Of a stretch of 64,000 nt of DNA, positions 25,342-35,219 are shown piece by piece. A program made the position numbers and the translations under genes. Source of the stretch: Bordetella genomosp. 13 (GTDB lineage Bacteria; Pseudomonadota; Gammaproteobacteria; Burkholderiales; Burkholderiaceae_B); assembly GCF_002119665.1 (NCBI RefSeq), contig NZ_CP021111.1, positions 5,146,001-5,210,000 on the forward strand, read 5' to 3'. Every line of letters begins with the position of its first letter. Position 1 is the stretch's first letter. The notes under the pieces are model-generated. The model had not been told where the DNA came from. It did no database searches and saw only the letters and a program-made list of their open reading frames with translations.

Positions 25342-25961
25342 CAATGACTTGGCGACGAATAGACAAAACGCAGTCCCCTGTTCCCACATCTGGCGACTAT
25401 CGTTCATGGAAACCATTACTTGCACGCGAGGGGCGACTTCAGTGCGTTTACTGCTGTATACCTGAGAGTCGATTCGGAGGGATCCGAAACTTCCACGTCG
25501 AGCATTACAGACCTCAGTCACTATTTCCGAGACTTCGCAACGACTATCTGAACCTTTTTTACGCTTGCGGAATCTGCAACGTTTTCAAAAGCGATGATTG
25601 GCCGGCGGATCACCTTCAAGGGGATCTTTCACATCCCGCATATCCCGACCCTTCTCAGGTTGACTATGGCAGCTTCTTGACGATCGACGAGTCAACCGGC
25701 GAGGTGAGCGGCTCGGGAATCTTGGGCCGATACATAGTCGAGCGGCTGCACCTGAATCGCCCGCAAATGGTAGCTATACGGAAGCTGACGCAATTGTTTG
25801 CGCGTATTGCGCGATTTCATGAGTCAATGACGAGTTTACTGGAGGAAAGCAAGATTCCGACCGAACTCAAAGACGACGTAATAAAGGTTCTGTTGGATAT
25901 AAATAAACTCACATTGCGATATGCGACAGCTCGCCCTTACGCTAGCGATCAGCTAAGGTGA
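25338..25961 (+). CDS. HNH endonuclease
   Basis: 207 residues. The HNH core is clear: zinc Cys pairs C36-x2-C39 (CVYC) and C77-x2-C80 (CGICN), with the catalytic segment H53-V-E-H56 and N72/N81 near the second pair. The rest is helical. It has an ATGA overlap with the receiver gene, so the three proteins are made together. It ends 5 bases from the convergent methyltransferase. It most resembles stand-alone HNH effectors of defence operons (such as the HNH partner in Septu-type systems), and here would be switched by a phosphorelay. That function is inferred. Confidence 0.88.
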   Translation: MTMTWRRIDKTQSPVPTSGDYRSWKPLLAREGRLQCVYCCIPESRFGGIRNFHVEHYRPQSLFPRLRNDYLNLFYACGICNVFKSDDWPADHLQGDLSHPAYPDPSQVDYGSFLTIDESTGEVSGSGILGRYIVERLHLNRPQMVAIRKLTQLFARIARFHESMTSLLEESKIPTELKDDVIKVLLDINKLTLRYATARPYASDQLR

Positions 25962-25966
25962 CTTAT

Positions 25967-27727
25967 CTAGGCCCGGCGGCTGGTTGCGCTCCTATTCTTC
26001 TCATAAGCGGCCCTCACCGCTTCCTCCATACTCGCAGCATCTGAAAGACTAGCTATGAAGGATACTGGATGGGGCAAGGGGAGTCGGTCGAGTTCAAAGA
26101 TAGAGACATTGCTCGACCCTGATATAGCGCGAAAGACTTGATTGACGCAACGTGTGTTTAGCAAGGCTGCCAACAAGTTAGAGTCTAGAGCATCGTCGCG
26201 AACGGCCCTAAGCACTATGACGTGATTTTCGCAGACGAAGCCCCCATGTTGTTTGAGGAACTCGTTTGGCACCGACGCCGCCACCAGTCGGCTGCGCTGA
26301 TCGCTTGAGGTCAGGCGCTGGAGAATTACTGCCTGCCCTCTGATGATGCAGTTTTCTGATCGGTTTTGCAATTGAACAAAACGTTCAGCACTTCGATGCC
26401 CCGCCGTTCGTCCATGCACAAATGTCCCTTCTGGAGAAATATCGGTCGCCCAAATAAGTGGCAGAACTAAACCGGCGTCTATCTCGGACGGGGACACGGC
26501 TAGCCTAGTCCTCTTGTCTCGATATGCGACCAGACTGCCTATGGTAGCCTGATATCCGTAGTCGCCGATTCTCGACCGGCTTGTGCTTACCAACGTTATC
26601 CACTGCGCATCCTCTGCGGATCTAGGTATAGGCCACGGATTACCGTAGGAAGGCATGGCAAGGTGTCCCACTACCGTAAACTTGCCCCCGCTTTCCAGCA
26701 AGTTTATCTCGGTGGCAGATTTTGTCGGACGACGATTATCCCTCACCTTAAGAATGGTAACCGCGGTCTCTTGCTCCACGTTCATGAAGACCGATTTTCT
26801 GTCGCTCAGCATATCGATTTGTAGCGCGTCGCAACTCGCAAGTAACTTCTCGCGCAGAAGCATGAACGATCGACCGGACAAAAAGCTGGTCGGAGTAAGC
26901 AAGCCGATTAGGCCACCTTCCGCTACGAGTTGGAGAGCTCTATTCATGAAAAGCCCATAAACGTTCGGCTGCCCGTCAATCACATCACTATGCAGAGGGC
27001 GATAACGGGTTACCTCCGACCGCTTTAGCTTTCGGTACGGCGGATTCAAGGCGAGGACATGGGGCTTGAGACTACGCAGGCTTGAAGCAGTTAGCCCATC
27101 ACCGCAACACAGTCGAATTTGTGGCTTAACACCGGTCGCTTCAATCAAAGGATAAAGTGACATTCCAAGGAAGGTGCTTGATAGCTGGAGCAGCAATGGG
27201 TCTAGATCATTACCCGAAAGGTTTTTTTCGATCCTCTCTATCTGTTTTTTTGGACTGACTCCGGCATTCGTCAGCTCTTTCGTCATGCGCTGCGCTATAG
27301 GCACTAGAAAGGCGGCACCTCCACATGCAGGGTCATGCCAATGGTGCCCGGTAAGCGACGCCCCATGCTTGAGAAGGTTATCGATTACGCGCTCTGCCAT
27401 CATAGGTGGCGTAAAGAACAGCGCCTGTTGAGCCTGTGCCGTTTCACCCACCCACAGCGCATACGCGCTGGCCAGCCAAAACGCGGCCTCATTGAATGGC
27501 TGCTCCAATAGCCAATCAACGAACTCGCGTACAGCCTTATCCTTTATTAGTGCCACGCACGCAAACGGCACCTTATCAGGCAGAAGAAGAGGAAAGCGCT
27601 TCTCACACCAGAGATACAGTATGGCGAGTACTAATCGTCGCGGATTTTTCGGCTGGCTGCTTGCGAAGGTTCGAAGTCTACTAACTTGTCGGCGAAACTT
27701 TAAACGAGCAGCAGGGATCACCATCAT
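25967..27727 (-). CDS. Class I N6-adenine DNA methyltransferase (Eco57I/TaqI-like)
   Basis: 586 residues. Motif X/I area: FFTPP (104-108) and DPACGGAAF (132-140). The catalytic motif IV is NPPY (228-231). The middle GLIGLLTPTSFLSGRSFMLLREKL is typical of the family. The C-terminal half looks like a target-recognition domain (FVCENHVIVLR, then NVSIFELDRLPLPHP). No nuclease domain is fused and no restriction gene is adjacent on its own strand. The nearest nuclease is the convergent HNH gene. It may be an orphan methylase, or the protective half of a restriction-like pair with that operon. Codon use matches the island. Confidence 0.85.
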   Translation of the reverse strand: MMVIPAARLKFRRQVSRLRTFASSQPKNPRRLVLAILYLWCEKRFPLLLPDKVPFACVALIKDKAVREFVDWLLEQPFNEAAFWLASAYALWVGETAQAQQALFFTPPMMAERVIDNLLKHGASLTGHHWHDPACGGAAFLVPIAQRMTKELTNAGVSPKKQIERIEKNLSGNDLDPLLLQLSSTFLGMSLYPLIEATGVKPQIRLCCGDGLTASSLRSLKPHVLALNPPYRKLKRSEVTRYRPLHSDVIDGQPNVYGLFMNRALQLVAEGGLIGLLTPTSFLSGRSFMLLREKLLASCDALQIDMLSDRKSVFMNVEQETAVTILKVRDNRRPTKSATEINLLESGGKFTVVGHLAMPSYGNPWPIPRSAEDAQWITLVSTSRSRIGDYGYQATIGSLVAYRDKRTRLAVSPSEIDAGLVLPLIWATDISPEGTFVHGRTAGHRSAERFVQLQNRSENCIIRGQAVILQRLTSSDQRSRLVAASVPNEFLKQHGGFVCENHVIVLRAVRDDALDSNLLAALLNTRCVNQVFRAISGSSNVSIFELDRLPLPHPVSFIASLSDAASMEEAVRAAYEKNRSATSRRA

Positions 27728-27984
27728 CCGGAATGTGTTATTTTGATTGTCAAACGCCAGAGCAATTAGTGCTTATTTTGCGTGGACCCTTCATTCGTTG
27801 ACAGCCTTCTTTTCACCGTCGGCACAGCGCCGGTTTATTCGTTGAGCATGCTAAGTAACCAATCGAGCAATCGCAACGTCTAGACTTCGTGACCGCGGTC
27901 CTTTGCATAGAGGAAAGGCCGGCCAACCACGATACAGCACAGCACTATATACAGCAGCGCCGCCGCTTAGTGGTATCTACGAGA

Positions 27985-28497
27985 TCAAAACGGAATATCG
28001 TCATCCATATCCGCCAAATTAGCTCCACCCGCCGGCGCAGCCGCGGGCGCCGCCGGCCTCTGCGGAGCCGGACGCGAAGCCGGCGCAGCCCGCTGCTGAC
28101 GCGGCGCACCGCCTTCCTCGAACCCGCCGCCTCCACCGTAGCCGCCCTCACCGCCACCTTCACGCCCACCCAGCATCTGCATCTGGTCAGCGACGATCTC
28201 GGTGCTGTAGCGGTCCGCACCCGTATCCTTATCCTGCCACTTGCGCGTCTTCAAGCGCCCTTCGATATACACCGACCGGCCCTTGCGCAGGTACTCGCCG
28301 GCGATCTCAGCCAGCCGGTTGTACATGACGACCCGGTGCCACTCCGTTTCTTCCCGCTTCTCGCCCGACGCCTTGTCCTTCCACTGCGAGGTGGTTGCGA
28401 TGGAGACGTTGCAGATGGCCGCGCCGTCCGGGCTGTAGCGCACTTCTGGGTCGCGACCCAGGTTGCCGACGATGATGACTTTATTGACCGATGCCAT
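27985..28497 (-). CDS. ssb: Single-stranded DNA-binding protein
   Basis: 170 residues from the ATG at 28497. The OB fold is standard: [21 protein letters not shown] at the start, [32 protein letters not shown] in the middle. A Gly-rich then Pro/Ala-rich linker covers about residues 115-160. The tip DMDDDIPF is the acidic tail that recruits replication and repair partners. It is the first core gene after the island, and it is neighboured by uvrA and an MFS gene, a common order in this group. No LexA-type CTGT-N8-ACAG box was seen upstream. Confidence 0.97.
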   Translation of the reverse strand: MASVNKVIIVGNLGRDPEVRYSPDGAAICNVSIATTSQWKDKASGEKREETEWHRVVMYNRLAEIAGEYLRKGRSVYIEGRLKTRKWQDKDTGADRYSTEIVADQMQMLGGREGGGEGGYGGGGGFEEGGAPRQQRAAPASRPAPQRPAAPAAAPAGGANLADMDDDIPF

Positions 28498-28590
28498 GCC
28501 GATACCCCTGTGTATTGGCCACCCGGCCGCGGGCGCGGCGGGGTGTACAACAACAACTAAGATGTTCCTAAGACCTGCTTCATGAAACAC

Positions 28591-28616
28591 GCCGGTCTGC
28601 GGAAACGAAGACCGGC
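28591..28616. other. Inverted repeat between MFS and ssb genes
   Basis: GCCGGTCT, ten bases, AGACCGGC: a perfect 8-base stem in the 291-base gap between two minus-strand genes. There is no T tract on either side, so it is not a clear terminator. The rest of the gap is Pro/Ala-like coding noise. Confidence 0.4.
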
Positions 28617-28788
28617 GCACTAAAGAAGCCCTGATTGAGCGTCATTATCGGCGATAAGCCGGGCAACCTCAAACGGCCACCGTGCCCAAACCATCACGCC
28701 TCAAAGGGCCGGATCACACGGTGCCGAGCCAGCAGCAACGCCCGCCGACGCACAGCCGCAGCCGCAACCAGCCACAGCACGCACCACC

Positions 28789-29988
28789 CTACTGCTCCAC
28801 TTTCGCCCCCACCGCCTTCATCCCCCACCCCACCACCAACCAAGCAACCGCCAACCCCGCCGCCAGCCAGAACACTCCCGCCGCCCCCGCCTGCGAAGCC
28901 ATCCACCCGCCCAACGCCCCGCCGCTAAACAACCCCGCCGCCTGCGCAGTGTTGTAGTACCCCAGCGCCAGCCCCTTGTACGCCGCCGGCGCCATGCGCG
29001 ACACCAGCGAAGGCTGCAGCGCCTCCAGCACGTTGAACGCCACGAAGAACCCGGTCAGCCCCACCGCCAGCGGGTAGAACCCATGCGACGCCGCGGGCAG
29101 CAGCGCACACACGGCCGCCAACCCGGCCACGCACCACAGCAGCGCCCCGCGATGCGCGCGTCGCTTCTCGGCCACGAACACCACCGGCACCATCAGCACG
29201 AAAGACACCAGGATGATGGGCAGGTACACCTTCCACAGTTCCTGCGTGGCCAGCCCGCCCGCCTGCGCCAGCAAGGCCGGCGACACGACGAACAACGACA
29301 CCTGGATGAAGTGCAGGCAGTACACGCCGAAGTTCAGCCGCAGCAGGTCGCCATGCAGCAGCACCGCCCCCGGGCGCTCGGCGCGCATGTTGCGCGACGA
29401 TCCCAGCGGCACCACGGGCACGACCCAGCGCGCCACGGCGATACTGGCCACGCCCAGGCAGGCGATGGTCCAGAACAATCCCGGCAGGCCCCACCAGCCC
29501 ACCAGCAGCGGCCCCAATATCAGCGACAGCGCGAACGACAGCCCGATGGATCCGCCCACCATGGCCATAGCACGGGTGCGCACCTCGTCGCGCGTGGAAT
29601 CGGCCAGCCAGGCCGTGACGGCCGCTGAGATGGCGCCGGCGCCCTGTATGGCGCGGCCGATGGTGATCCAGAACACGTCGTCCGCCAGCGCGCACACCAC
29701 GCTGCCGGCCACGAACAACAGCAGGCCGAACAGCACCACGGGGCGGCGCCCCCAGCGGTCGGAAGCCAGGCCGAACGGAATCTGCATCACGGCCTGGGTC
29801 AGGCCATACATGCCCAGGGCCAGGCCGACGCGTGCCGGGTCCTCTCCGCCGGGAAGCCCACGCGCCGCCACGGCGAACACGGGCAGCAGCAGAAACAACC
29901 CCAGCATGCGACAGGCGAACAGGCCGGCCAGCGCCACGCTGGCGCGGCGCTCGGATGGGGTCAGTTTCAGCTTGGGGACGGCCGGCAT
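28789..29988 (-). CDS. MFS transporter (drug/proton antiporter type)
   Basis: 399 residues, about 12 hydrophobic segments. Motif A is in the loop after helix 2: [16 protein letters not shown]. Helix 4 has [17 protein letters not shown], close to the drug-efflux motif. The basic cytoplasmic loop with EKRRAHRG splits the two halves. It has the size and pattern of small-molecule exporters, but the substrate is unknown. It is divergent from uvrA, with 184 bases between. Confidence 0.9.
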   Translation of the reverse strand: MPAVPKLKLTPSERRASVALAGLFACRMLGLFLLLPVFAVAARGLPGGEDPARVGLALGMYGLTQAVMQIPFGLASDRWGRRPVVLFGLLLFVAGSVVCALADDVFWITIGRAIQGAGAISAAVTAWLADSTRDEVRTRAMAMVGGSIGLSFALSLILGPLLVGWWGLPGLFWTIACLGVASIAVARWVVPVVPLGSSRNMRAERPGAVLLHGDLLRLNFGVYCLHFIQVSLFVVSPALLAQAGGLATQELWKVYLPIILVSFVLMVPVVFVAEKRRAHRGALLWCVAGLAAVCALLPAASHGFYPLAVGLTGFFVAFNVLEALQPSLVSRMAPAAYKGLALGYYNTAQAAGLFSGGALGGWMASQAGAAGVFWLAAGLAVAWLVVGWGMKAVGAKVEQ

Positions 29989-30172
29989 GCGGTCAATTTG
30001 TAGTTATGCGGGTGCCTGCGGCAGCGCGCCAGCCGGCATGGGCAGGCGCGCCGCCGACTCCGGACGAGGCCCGCCCCTTGCACGCGGCGGGATGACGTCC
30101 GAACGCGCGAAGGTTCGGCGCGCTATAGTACCAAGTTGGCCTTTGAAACTGCTTAATCCGCCCAGGATGCCG

Positions 30173-33022
30173 ATGGATGCGATTCGAATAAGGGGTGCGC
30201 GCACCCACAACCTGAAGAACGTATCGCTGGACCTGCCGCGCCACCAGCTGGTGGTCGTGACGGGCCTGTCCGGATCGGGCAAGTCCTCGCTGGCATTCGA
30301 CACCCTTTATGCCGAGGGCCAGCGCCGCTATGTGGAAAGCCTGTCGGCTTACGCGCGCCAGTTCCTCCAGCTGATGGACAAGCCCGATGTGGACCTGATC
30401 GAGGGCCTATCGCCCGCGATCTCCATCGAACAGAAGGCGTCCAGCCACAATCCGCGTTCCACGGTCGGCACGATCACCGAAATCCACGACTACCTGCGCC
30501 TGCTGTACGCGCGGGTGGGCACGCCCTATTGCCCCGATCACGGCCTGCCGCTGCAGGCGCAGAACGTCAGCCAGATGGTGGACGGTGTCCTGGCCTGGGC
30601 TGCGGAAACACGCCTGGCGGTGCTGGCGCCCATCGCCCGCGCCCGCAAGGGCAGTTTCGAGGACGAGTGCGCCAGCCTGCAGGCGCAGGGCTATGTGCGG
30701 CTGCGCGTGGACGGGCAGATGGTCGAAATCGACGCCATGCCCGCGCTGAAAAAGACCGAGAAGCACGACATCGACGTGGTGATCGACCGCCTGCGCATCC
30801 GCCCGGAAAGCAAGCAGCGCCTGGCGGAAAGCTTCGAGACGGCGCTGCAGCTGGCCGACGGCCGCGCCATCGCGCTGGACATGGACAGCGGACGCGAGCA
30901 GATTTTCTCAAGCCGCTATGCCTGTCCGGTGTGCAGCCACAGCCTGCCCGAGCTGGAGCCGCGGCTGTTCAGCTTCAACAATCCCATGGGCGCCTGCCCC
31001 ACCTGCGACGGCATCGGCCAGGTGGGATTCTTCGATCCCAAGCGCGTGGTGGCGTTTCCCGAACTCAGCCTGGCGGCGGGCGCGATCCGCGGCTGGGATC
31101 GCCGCAACTCGTTCACGCACACGCTGCTGACCAGCCTGGCGGCGCATTACGGCTTCGACATCGACACGCCGTTCGAGAACCTGCCGGACGATATCCGCGA
31201 GAAAGTGCTGCACGGCTCGGGCGAGGAAGAGATCCAGTTCTTCTACCTCAACGAGAAGGGCCGCAGCACGGTGAAGCGGCATCCGTTCGAGGGCGTCATC
31301 CCTAACCTGGAACGCCGCTGGCGCGAGACGGACTCGGCCAATGTGCGCGAGGAACTGGGCAAGTACCGCAACATCAAGACCTGTCCCGATTGCGCGGGCT
31401 CGCGCCTGCGCGCCGAGGCGCGGCACGTGCTCATCGGCGATGACCCTCGCGGCGGCGAACGCCACGGCCAGGCCATCTTCGAGGTCGAGGCGATGCCGCT
31501 GTCGGCCTGCCTGGAGTGGTTCCGCGCGCTGGCGCTGACGGGCGCCAAGCAGGAAATCGCCCAGCGCATCGTGCGCGAGATCGAGGCGCGGCTCAGCTTC
31601 CTGAACAATGTGGGGCTGAACTATCTGTCGCTGGACCGCAGCGCCGACACCATTTCGGGCGGCGAGGCGCAGCGCATCCGGCTGGCCAGCCAGATCGGGT
31701 CGGGCCTGACGGGCGTGATGTACGTGCTGGACGAACCGTCCATCGGCCTGCACCAGCGCGACAACGACCGCCTGATCGGCACGCTGCAGCACCTGCGCGA
31801 CCTGGGCAACAGCGTGATCGTGGTCGAGCACGACGAAGACATGATTCGCTCGGCCGATTGGGTGGTGGACATGGGCCCGGGCGCGGGCGAGCACGGCGGT
31901 CAGGTGGTGGCGCAGGGCACGCCGGCCTCCATCGAGAAAGACGATCAGTCCCTCACGGGCCAATATCTCAGCGGCCGGCGCGCCATCGACGTGCCCAAGC
32001 GCCGCGCCTTCGGCGACGACCAGCCGTGGCTCACGCTGTCGGGCGCGTCGGGCAACAACCTGAAGAACGTCACGCTGCGCGTGCCGGCGGGCAAGCTGGT
32101 GTGCGTGACGGGCGTGTCGGGTTCGGGCAAGTCGACGGTGGTGAACGACACGCTGGCGGTGGCCGCGGCGCGCCAGCTGAATCACGCGCAGGGCGAGCCG
32201 GCGCCGTATGCCTCTATCACGGGCCTGGAGCATTTCGACAAGATCATCAACGTCGACCAAAGCCCCATCGGCCGCACGCCGCGCAGCAACCCGGCCACGT
32301 ACACGGGCCTGTTCACGCCCATCCGCGAACTGTTCGCGGGCGTGCCCGAGGCCCGCGCGCGCGGATACGATCCGGGCCGCTTCAGCTTCAACGTGAAGGG
32401 CGGCCGCTGCGAGGCGTGCCAGGGCGACGGCGTGGTCAAGGTCGAGATGCACTTCCTGCCCGACATGTACGTGCCGTGCGACGTTTGTCATGGCAAACGA
32501 TATAACCGCGAGACGCTGGAGATCCGCTATCGCGGCCGCAACATCAGCGAGGTGCTGGACCTGACGGTGGAACAGGCGCTGGAATACTTCGAGTCCGTGC
32601 CCGCCATCGCGCGCAAGCTGCACACGCTGGTGGACGTGGGCCTGTCGTATATCCGCCTGGGGCAAAGCGCCACCACCCTGTCGGGCGGCGAGGCGCAGCG
32701 CGTGAAGCTGTCGCAGGAGTTGTCCAAGCGCAGCACGGGCCGCACGCTGTACATCCTGGACGAACCCACCACGGGCCTGCACTTCCGCGACATCGAACTG
32801 CTGTTGAAGGTGCTGAACCAGCTGGTCGACAGCGGCAATACGGTGCTGATCATCGAGCACAACCTGGACGTGATCAAGACGGCGGACTGGCTGGTGGATA
32901 TGGGGCCCGAAGGCGGCGACGGCGGCGGACGGGTGGTGGCGCAGGGTACGCCCGAAGAGGTGGCGGACAACCCGGACAGCCATACCGGCCACTATCTGGC
33001 GCGCGTGTTGCGGCGCACATAA
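30173..33022 (+). CDS. uvrA: Excinuclease ABC subunit A
   Basis: 949 residues from the ATG at 30173, with AGGA ending 6 bases before; an in-frame ATG lies at 30167. It has two ABC ATPase halves: Walker [15 protein letters not shown] near residue 30 and [14 protein letters not shown] near 645; the ABC signatures SGGEAQR occur in both halves, and Walker B regions are [10 protein letters not shown] and [10 protein letters not shown]. Zinc-finger Cys pairs are visible: CPVCSH, then CPTCDG, and CEACQGDG, then CDVCHG. UvrA recognises bulky DNA lesions and loads UvrB. No SOS box was found in the upstream 184 bases. Confidence 0.98.
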   Translation: MDAIRIRGARTHNLKNVSLDLPRHQLVVVTGLSGSGKSSLAFDTLYAEGQRRYVESLSAYARQFLQLMDKPDVDLIEGLSPAISIEQKASSHNPRSTVGTITEIHDYLRLLYARVGTPYCPDHGLPLQAQNVSQMVDGVLAWAAETRLAVLAPIARARKGSFEDECASLQAQGYVRLRVDGQMVEIDAMPALKKTEKHDIDVVIDRLRIRPESKQRLAESFETALQLADGRAIALDMDSGREQIFSSRYACPVCSHSLPELEPRLFSFNNPMGACPTCDGIGQVGFFDPKRVVAFPELSLAAGAIRGWDRRNSFTHTLLTSLAAHYGFDIDTPFENLPDDIREKVLHGSGEEEIQFFYLNEKGRSTVKRHPFEGVIPNLERRWRETDSANVREELGKYRNIKTCPDCAGSRLRAEARHVLIGDDPRGGERHGQAIFEVEAMPLSACLEWFRALALTGAKQEIAQRIVREIEARLSFLNNVGLNYLSLDRSADTISGGEAQRIRLASQIGSGLTGVMYVLDEPSIGLHQRDNDRLIGTLQHLRDLGNSVIVVEHDEDMIRSADWVVDMGPGAGEHGGQVVAQGTPASIEKDDQSLTGQYLSGRRAIDVPKRRAFGDDQPWLTLSGASGNNLKNVTLRVPAGKLVCVTGVSGSGKSTVVNDTLAVAAARQLNHAQGEPAPYASITGLEHFDKIINVDQSPIGRTPRSNPATYTGLFTPIRELFAGVPEARARGYDPGRFSFNVKGGRCEACQGDGVVKVEMHFLPDMYVPCDVCHGKRYNRETLEIRYRGRNISEVLDLTVEQALEYFESVPAIARKLHTLVDVGLSYIRLGQSATTLSGGEAQRVKLSQELSKRSTGRTLYILDEPTTGLHFRDIELLLKVLNQLVDSGNTVLIIEHNLDVIKTADWLVDMGPEGGDGGGRVVAQGTPEEVADNPDSHTGHYLARVLRRT

Positions 33023-33077
33023 AGGGCTTGGCCCGCAGTACACTGATCCGACCCACGGCTTGCTCGCGAGATCCGAC

Positions 33078-33737
33078 ATGTACACCCTGATCATCGGCAA
33101 CAAGAATTACTCGTCCTGGTCGCTGCGCGCGTGGCTGGCCCTGCGCGCCGGCGGCATCCCCTTCAAAGAGCAGAAGGTGGGGCTTTTTACCGATGAGTTC
33201 GCCCGCACGCTGGGCGGCGTCACGCCGGCCGGCCTGGTGCCGGTGTTGCTGGACGGCAGCTTCGCGGTATGGGATTCGCTGGCCATCTGCGAATACGTGG
33301 CCGAACGCCATCCCGAGGCGCAGCTGTGGCCTGCCGATGCCCGCGCCCGGGCCCGCGCGCGCTCGCTGGCCGCGCAGATGCACAGCGGTTTTTCGCAGCT
33401 GCGCAACCTGCTGCCGATGAACGTGGAAGCGCTGCTGCCCGGCGTGGACATCACCGAGGCGCAGCAGGACATCTCGCGCATCCAGGCCATCTGGCAGGAC
33501 ACGCGCGCCGAGTTCGGCCGCGACGGCCCCTTCCTGTTCGGGCGGTTCAGCATCACCGATGCCTTCTACGCCCCCGTGGTGTCGCGCTTCGTCACGTATG
33601 GCGTGCCGGCGGCCGGCCCGGTGCGCGAGTACATGGACGCGGTGCTGGCGCTGCCCGCCATGCAGGAATGGACCCGCGACGCCTGCGCCGAGGCCACCTT
33701 CGTGCCGGCCGACGAGCCCTATCGCACCCAGCGCTGA
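33078..33737 (+). CDS. Glutathione S-transferase family protein
   Basis: 219 residues. The N-terminal thioredoxin-like domain starts YTLIIGNKNYSSWSLRAWLAL with the glutathione-activating Ser region. VPVLLDGSFAVWDSLAICEYVAE follows, with the cis-Pro and the Ser that bind glutathione. The C-terminal helical domain includes GRFSITDAFYAPVVSR, whose Asp is the N-capping residue of the family. It is 55 bases downstream of uvrA in the same direction. The substrate is unknown; detoxification of electrophiles is the usual role. Confidence 0.92.
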   Translation: MYTLIIGNKNYSSWSLRAWLALRAGGIPFKEQKVGLFTDEFARTLGGVTPAGLVPVLLDGSFAVWDSLAICEYVAERHPEAQLWPADARARARARSLAAQMHSGFSQLRNLLPMNVEALLPGVDITEAQQDISRIQAIWQDTRAEFGRDGPFLFGRFSITDAFYAPVVSRFVTYGVPAAGPVREYMDAVLALPAMQEWTRDACAEATFVPADEPYRTQR

Positions 33738-33785
33738 TCCGGCAAATTACGGCTGCAGGCCAAAAGTACCGGCAATTAAGCTGTA

Positions 33786-33801
33786 CGTCAGAAATATGAC
33801 G
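33786..33801. promoter_or_regulatory. Inverted repeat upstream of the LuxR-type gene
   Basis: CGTCA, six bases, TGACG, followed shortly by TATAAG. A small operator-like palindrome in the 177-base gap before the LuxR-type gene. Its function is inferred only from position. Confidence 0.35.
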
Positions 33802-33914
33802 GCTGGTATAAGATGGGCTATTCCGGCGCACGGCCTCGGGCCGCGCGCTTTGGCATTGGCCCGGGTGGCTGGCGGAATCACAAGTTCCGGCTCGTCGCCG
33901 TAAACCGCGATCCC

Positions 33915-34982
33915 ATGGATCATGATCAAGAGTTACGCATTGCCAGCGCTCTCTACGAGGGCGTGACCGATGCCAGCCGCTGGCAGGAAGCCCTGCAACT
34001 GACCGCCCACGCCCTGGATACCGAGCGCGGGGCCATTCTGGCGCGCCACCAGCGCACGGGCCGCATCCTGGTCAGCGACGTGGTCGGCAACGACCCGGCC
34101 ATGGTCGACGAGTACGAAGCCCACTACCACGAGCAGGACATCGTCAACGCGGTGTCGCACCGCATCCCCACCGGGGGCTCCTTCCTGGACCAGCGCGACA
34201 GCGCCGAGGCCATGCGCGATACGCCGTTCTACAACGACTTCCTGCGCCGCCACGGCGTGGGTTCGCTGATGATGGCGTTTCCGGTGCGCCAGGAAGGCAT
34301 GGAGCACCTGGTGTCGTTCCAGCGCGACCGCGAGCGCGGCGCCTTCGACGTCCAGCACGAAGAAAACCTCAAGCGCCTGGTGCCCCACCTGCAGCGCGCC
34401 ATCGAGCTGCGGCTGAAGCTGCGCTCGCTGGAGCGGCAGGTGGCCTGGAGTTCCGCCGCGCTCGAGGCCTTCTCCACCCCCATCCTGTTGCTGGATCCCG
34501 GCGGCCGCCTGCTTGGCGCCAACCACACCGCCCAGCATTGGTACGCGCGCCACGTCAACCGGCTGCGCGGCTGCGCCGAATGGCACCGGGTGCTGGCCAC
34601 GGCCACGGGCGCGCTCGGCGCGCCGCGCGCGGCCGGCTATCGCATGAGCGACGAGGCCGGCTATGTGGTGGCGGTGCCGGCGCCGGCCGCGCATGCGCAC
34701 GGCCTGCCTGACGGCCCGATCGCGCTGGTGGTGGTGCACCCCGAGCGCCTGCACACGCCCGTGCAGCACGACGTGCTGAAAGACCTGTTCCATTTCAGCC
34801 AGGCCGAGTGCCGCCTGCTGGACTGTCTGATGCTGGGACAGCCCATGGCGCAGGCCGCGGCCACACTGGGCATCGCCATGGAGACGGCGCGCTCGCAGAC
34901 GAAGTCGATGCTGCAGAAGACGGGAACACATCGGCAGGCCGAATTGCTGCGCCTGGCCTCGATGCTTCAAGGTCCGGCCTGA
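33915..34982 (+). CDS. LuxR-type HTH transcriptional regulator
   Basis: 355 residues from the ATG at 33915. The C-terminal 65 residues are the LuxR/FixJ helix-turn-helix: FHFSQAECRLLDCLMLGQPMAQAAATLGIAMETARSQTKSMLQKTG. The N-terminal 200 residues resemble a PAS/GAF-like sensory part (LLLDPGGRLLGANHTAQHWY is PAS-like). It lacks the acyl-homoserine-lactone domain pattern and the receiver pattern. It is a stand-alone regulator; its targets are unknown. An ATCCCCC palindrome lies 200 bases downstream. Confidence 0.88.
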   Translation: MDHDQELRIASALYEGVTDASRWQEALQLTAHALDTERGAILARHQRTGRILVSDVVGNDPAMVDEYEAHYHEQDIVNAVSHRIPTGGSFLDQRDSAEAMRDTPFYNDFLRRHGVGSLMMAFPVRQEGMEHLVSFQRDRERGAFDVQHEENLKRLVPHLQRAIELRLKLRSLERQVAWSSAALEAFSTPILLLDPGGRLLGANHTAQHWYARHVNRLRGCAEWHRVLATATGALGAPRAAGYRMSDEAGYVVAVPAPAAHAHGLPDGPIALVVVHPERLHTPVQHDVLKDLFHFSQAECRLLDCLMLGQPMAQAAATLGIAMETARSQTKSMLQKTGTHRQAELLRLASMLQGPA

Positions 34983-35185
34983 GACCGGGCAGCAGCGGAG
35001 CGACCGCAATCGCAGAACGCACATAGCGCGTCGGCGAGCAATCACTCGATCGATGTAGGACGTAGGGATGGGCAGAAAAGGCCCCGCCCGACCGGAAGTA
35101 CCATGGTGCCCCATTTGGCATTCCGGTGGGCGGGCAAGCACGGCGAATGTGCCCGGTGATCTTATTCGGTTGGTCCTACATCCGC

Positions 35186-35203
35186 ATCCCCCGTTTGGGG
35201 GAT
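35186..35203. promoter_or_regulatory. Perfect palindrome between luxR-type and dgt genes
   Basis: ATCCCCC, GTTT, GGGGGAT: 7-base arms, no T tract on either strand. The region lies between two convergent gene ends, so it is not a promoter of either. It could be a terminator-like hairpin or a regulator binding site. Confidence 0.4.
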
Positions 35204-35219
35204 AGGTCTGTCAACACTA

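Larger units (their letters stand above)
18300..27980. other. Accessory genomic island
   Basis: Between two core genes (yaiI and ssb), base and codon use change to more A/T at third positions. The stretch holds broken IS3 and IS110 pieces, two frameshifted genes, an intact GHKL ATPase-receiver-HNH operon and a lone DNA methyltransferase. I found no integrase, tRNA or flanking direct repeat, so the ends are approximate. Confidence 0.6.

Noticed and set aside
28635..28957. Pro-rich plus-strand frames in the gap between ssb and the MFS gene
   Set aside because: They run into the MFS gene on the other strand and are pure low complexity; treated as noise.
29989..30172. LexA box controlling uvrA
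   Set aside because: No CTGT-N8-ACAG pattern was found in the divergent region.
30908..33103. 731-codon minus-strand frame opposite uvrA
   Set aside because: Antisense shadow of uvrA with no motifs or ribosome site.
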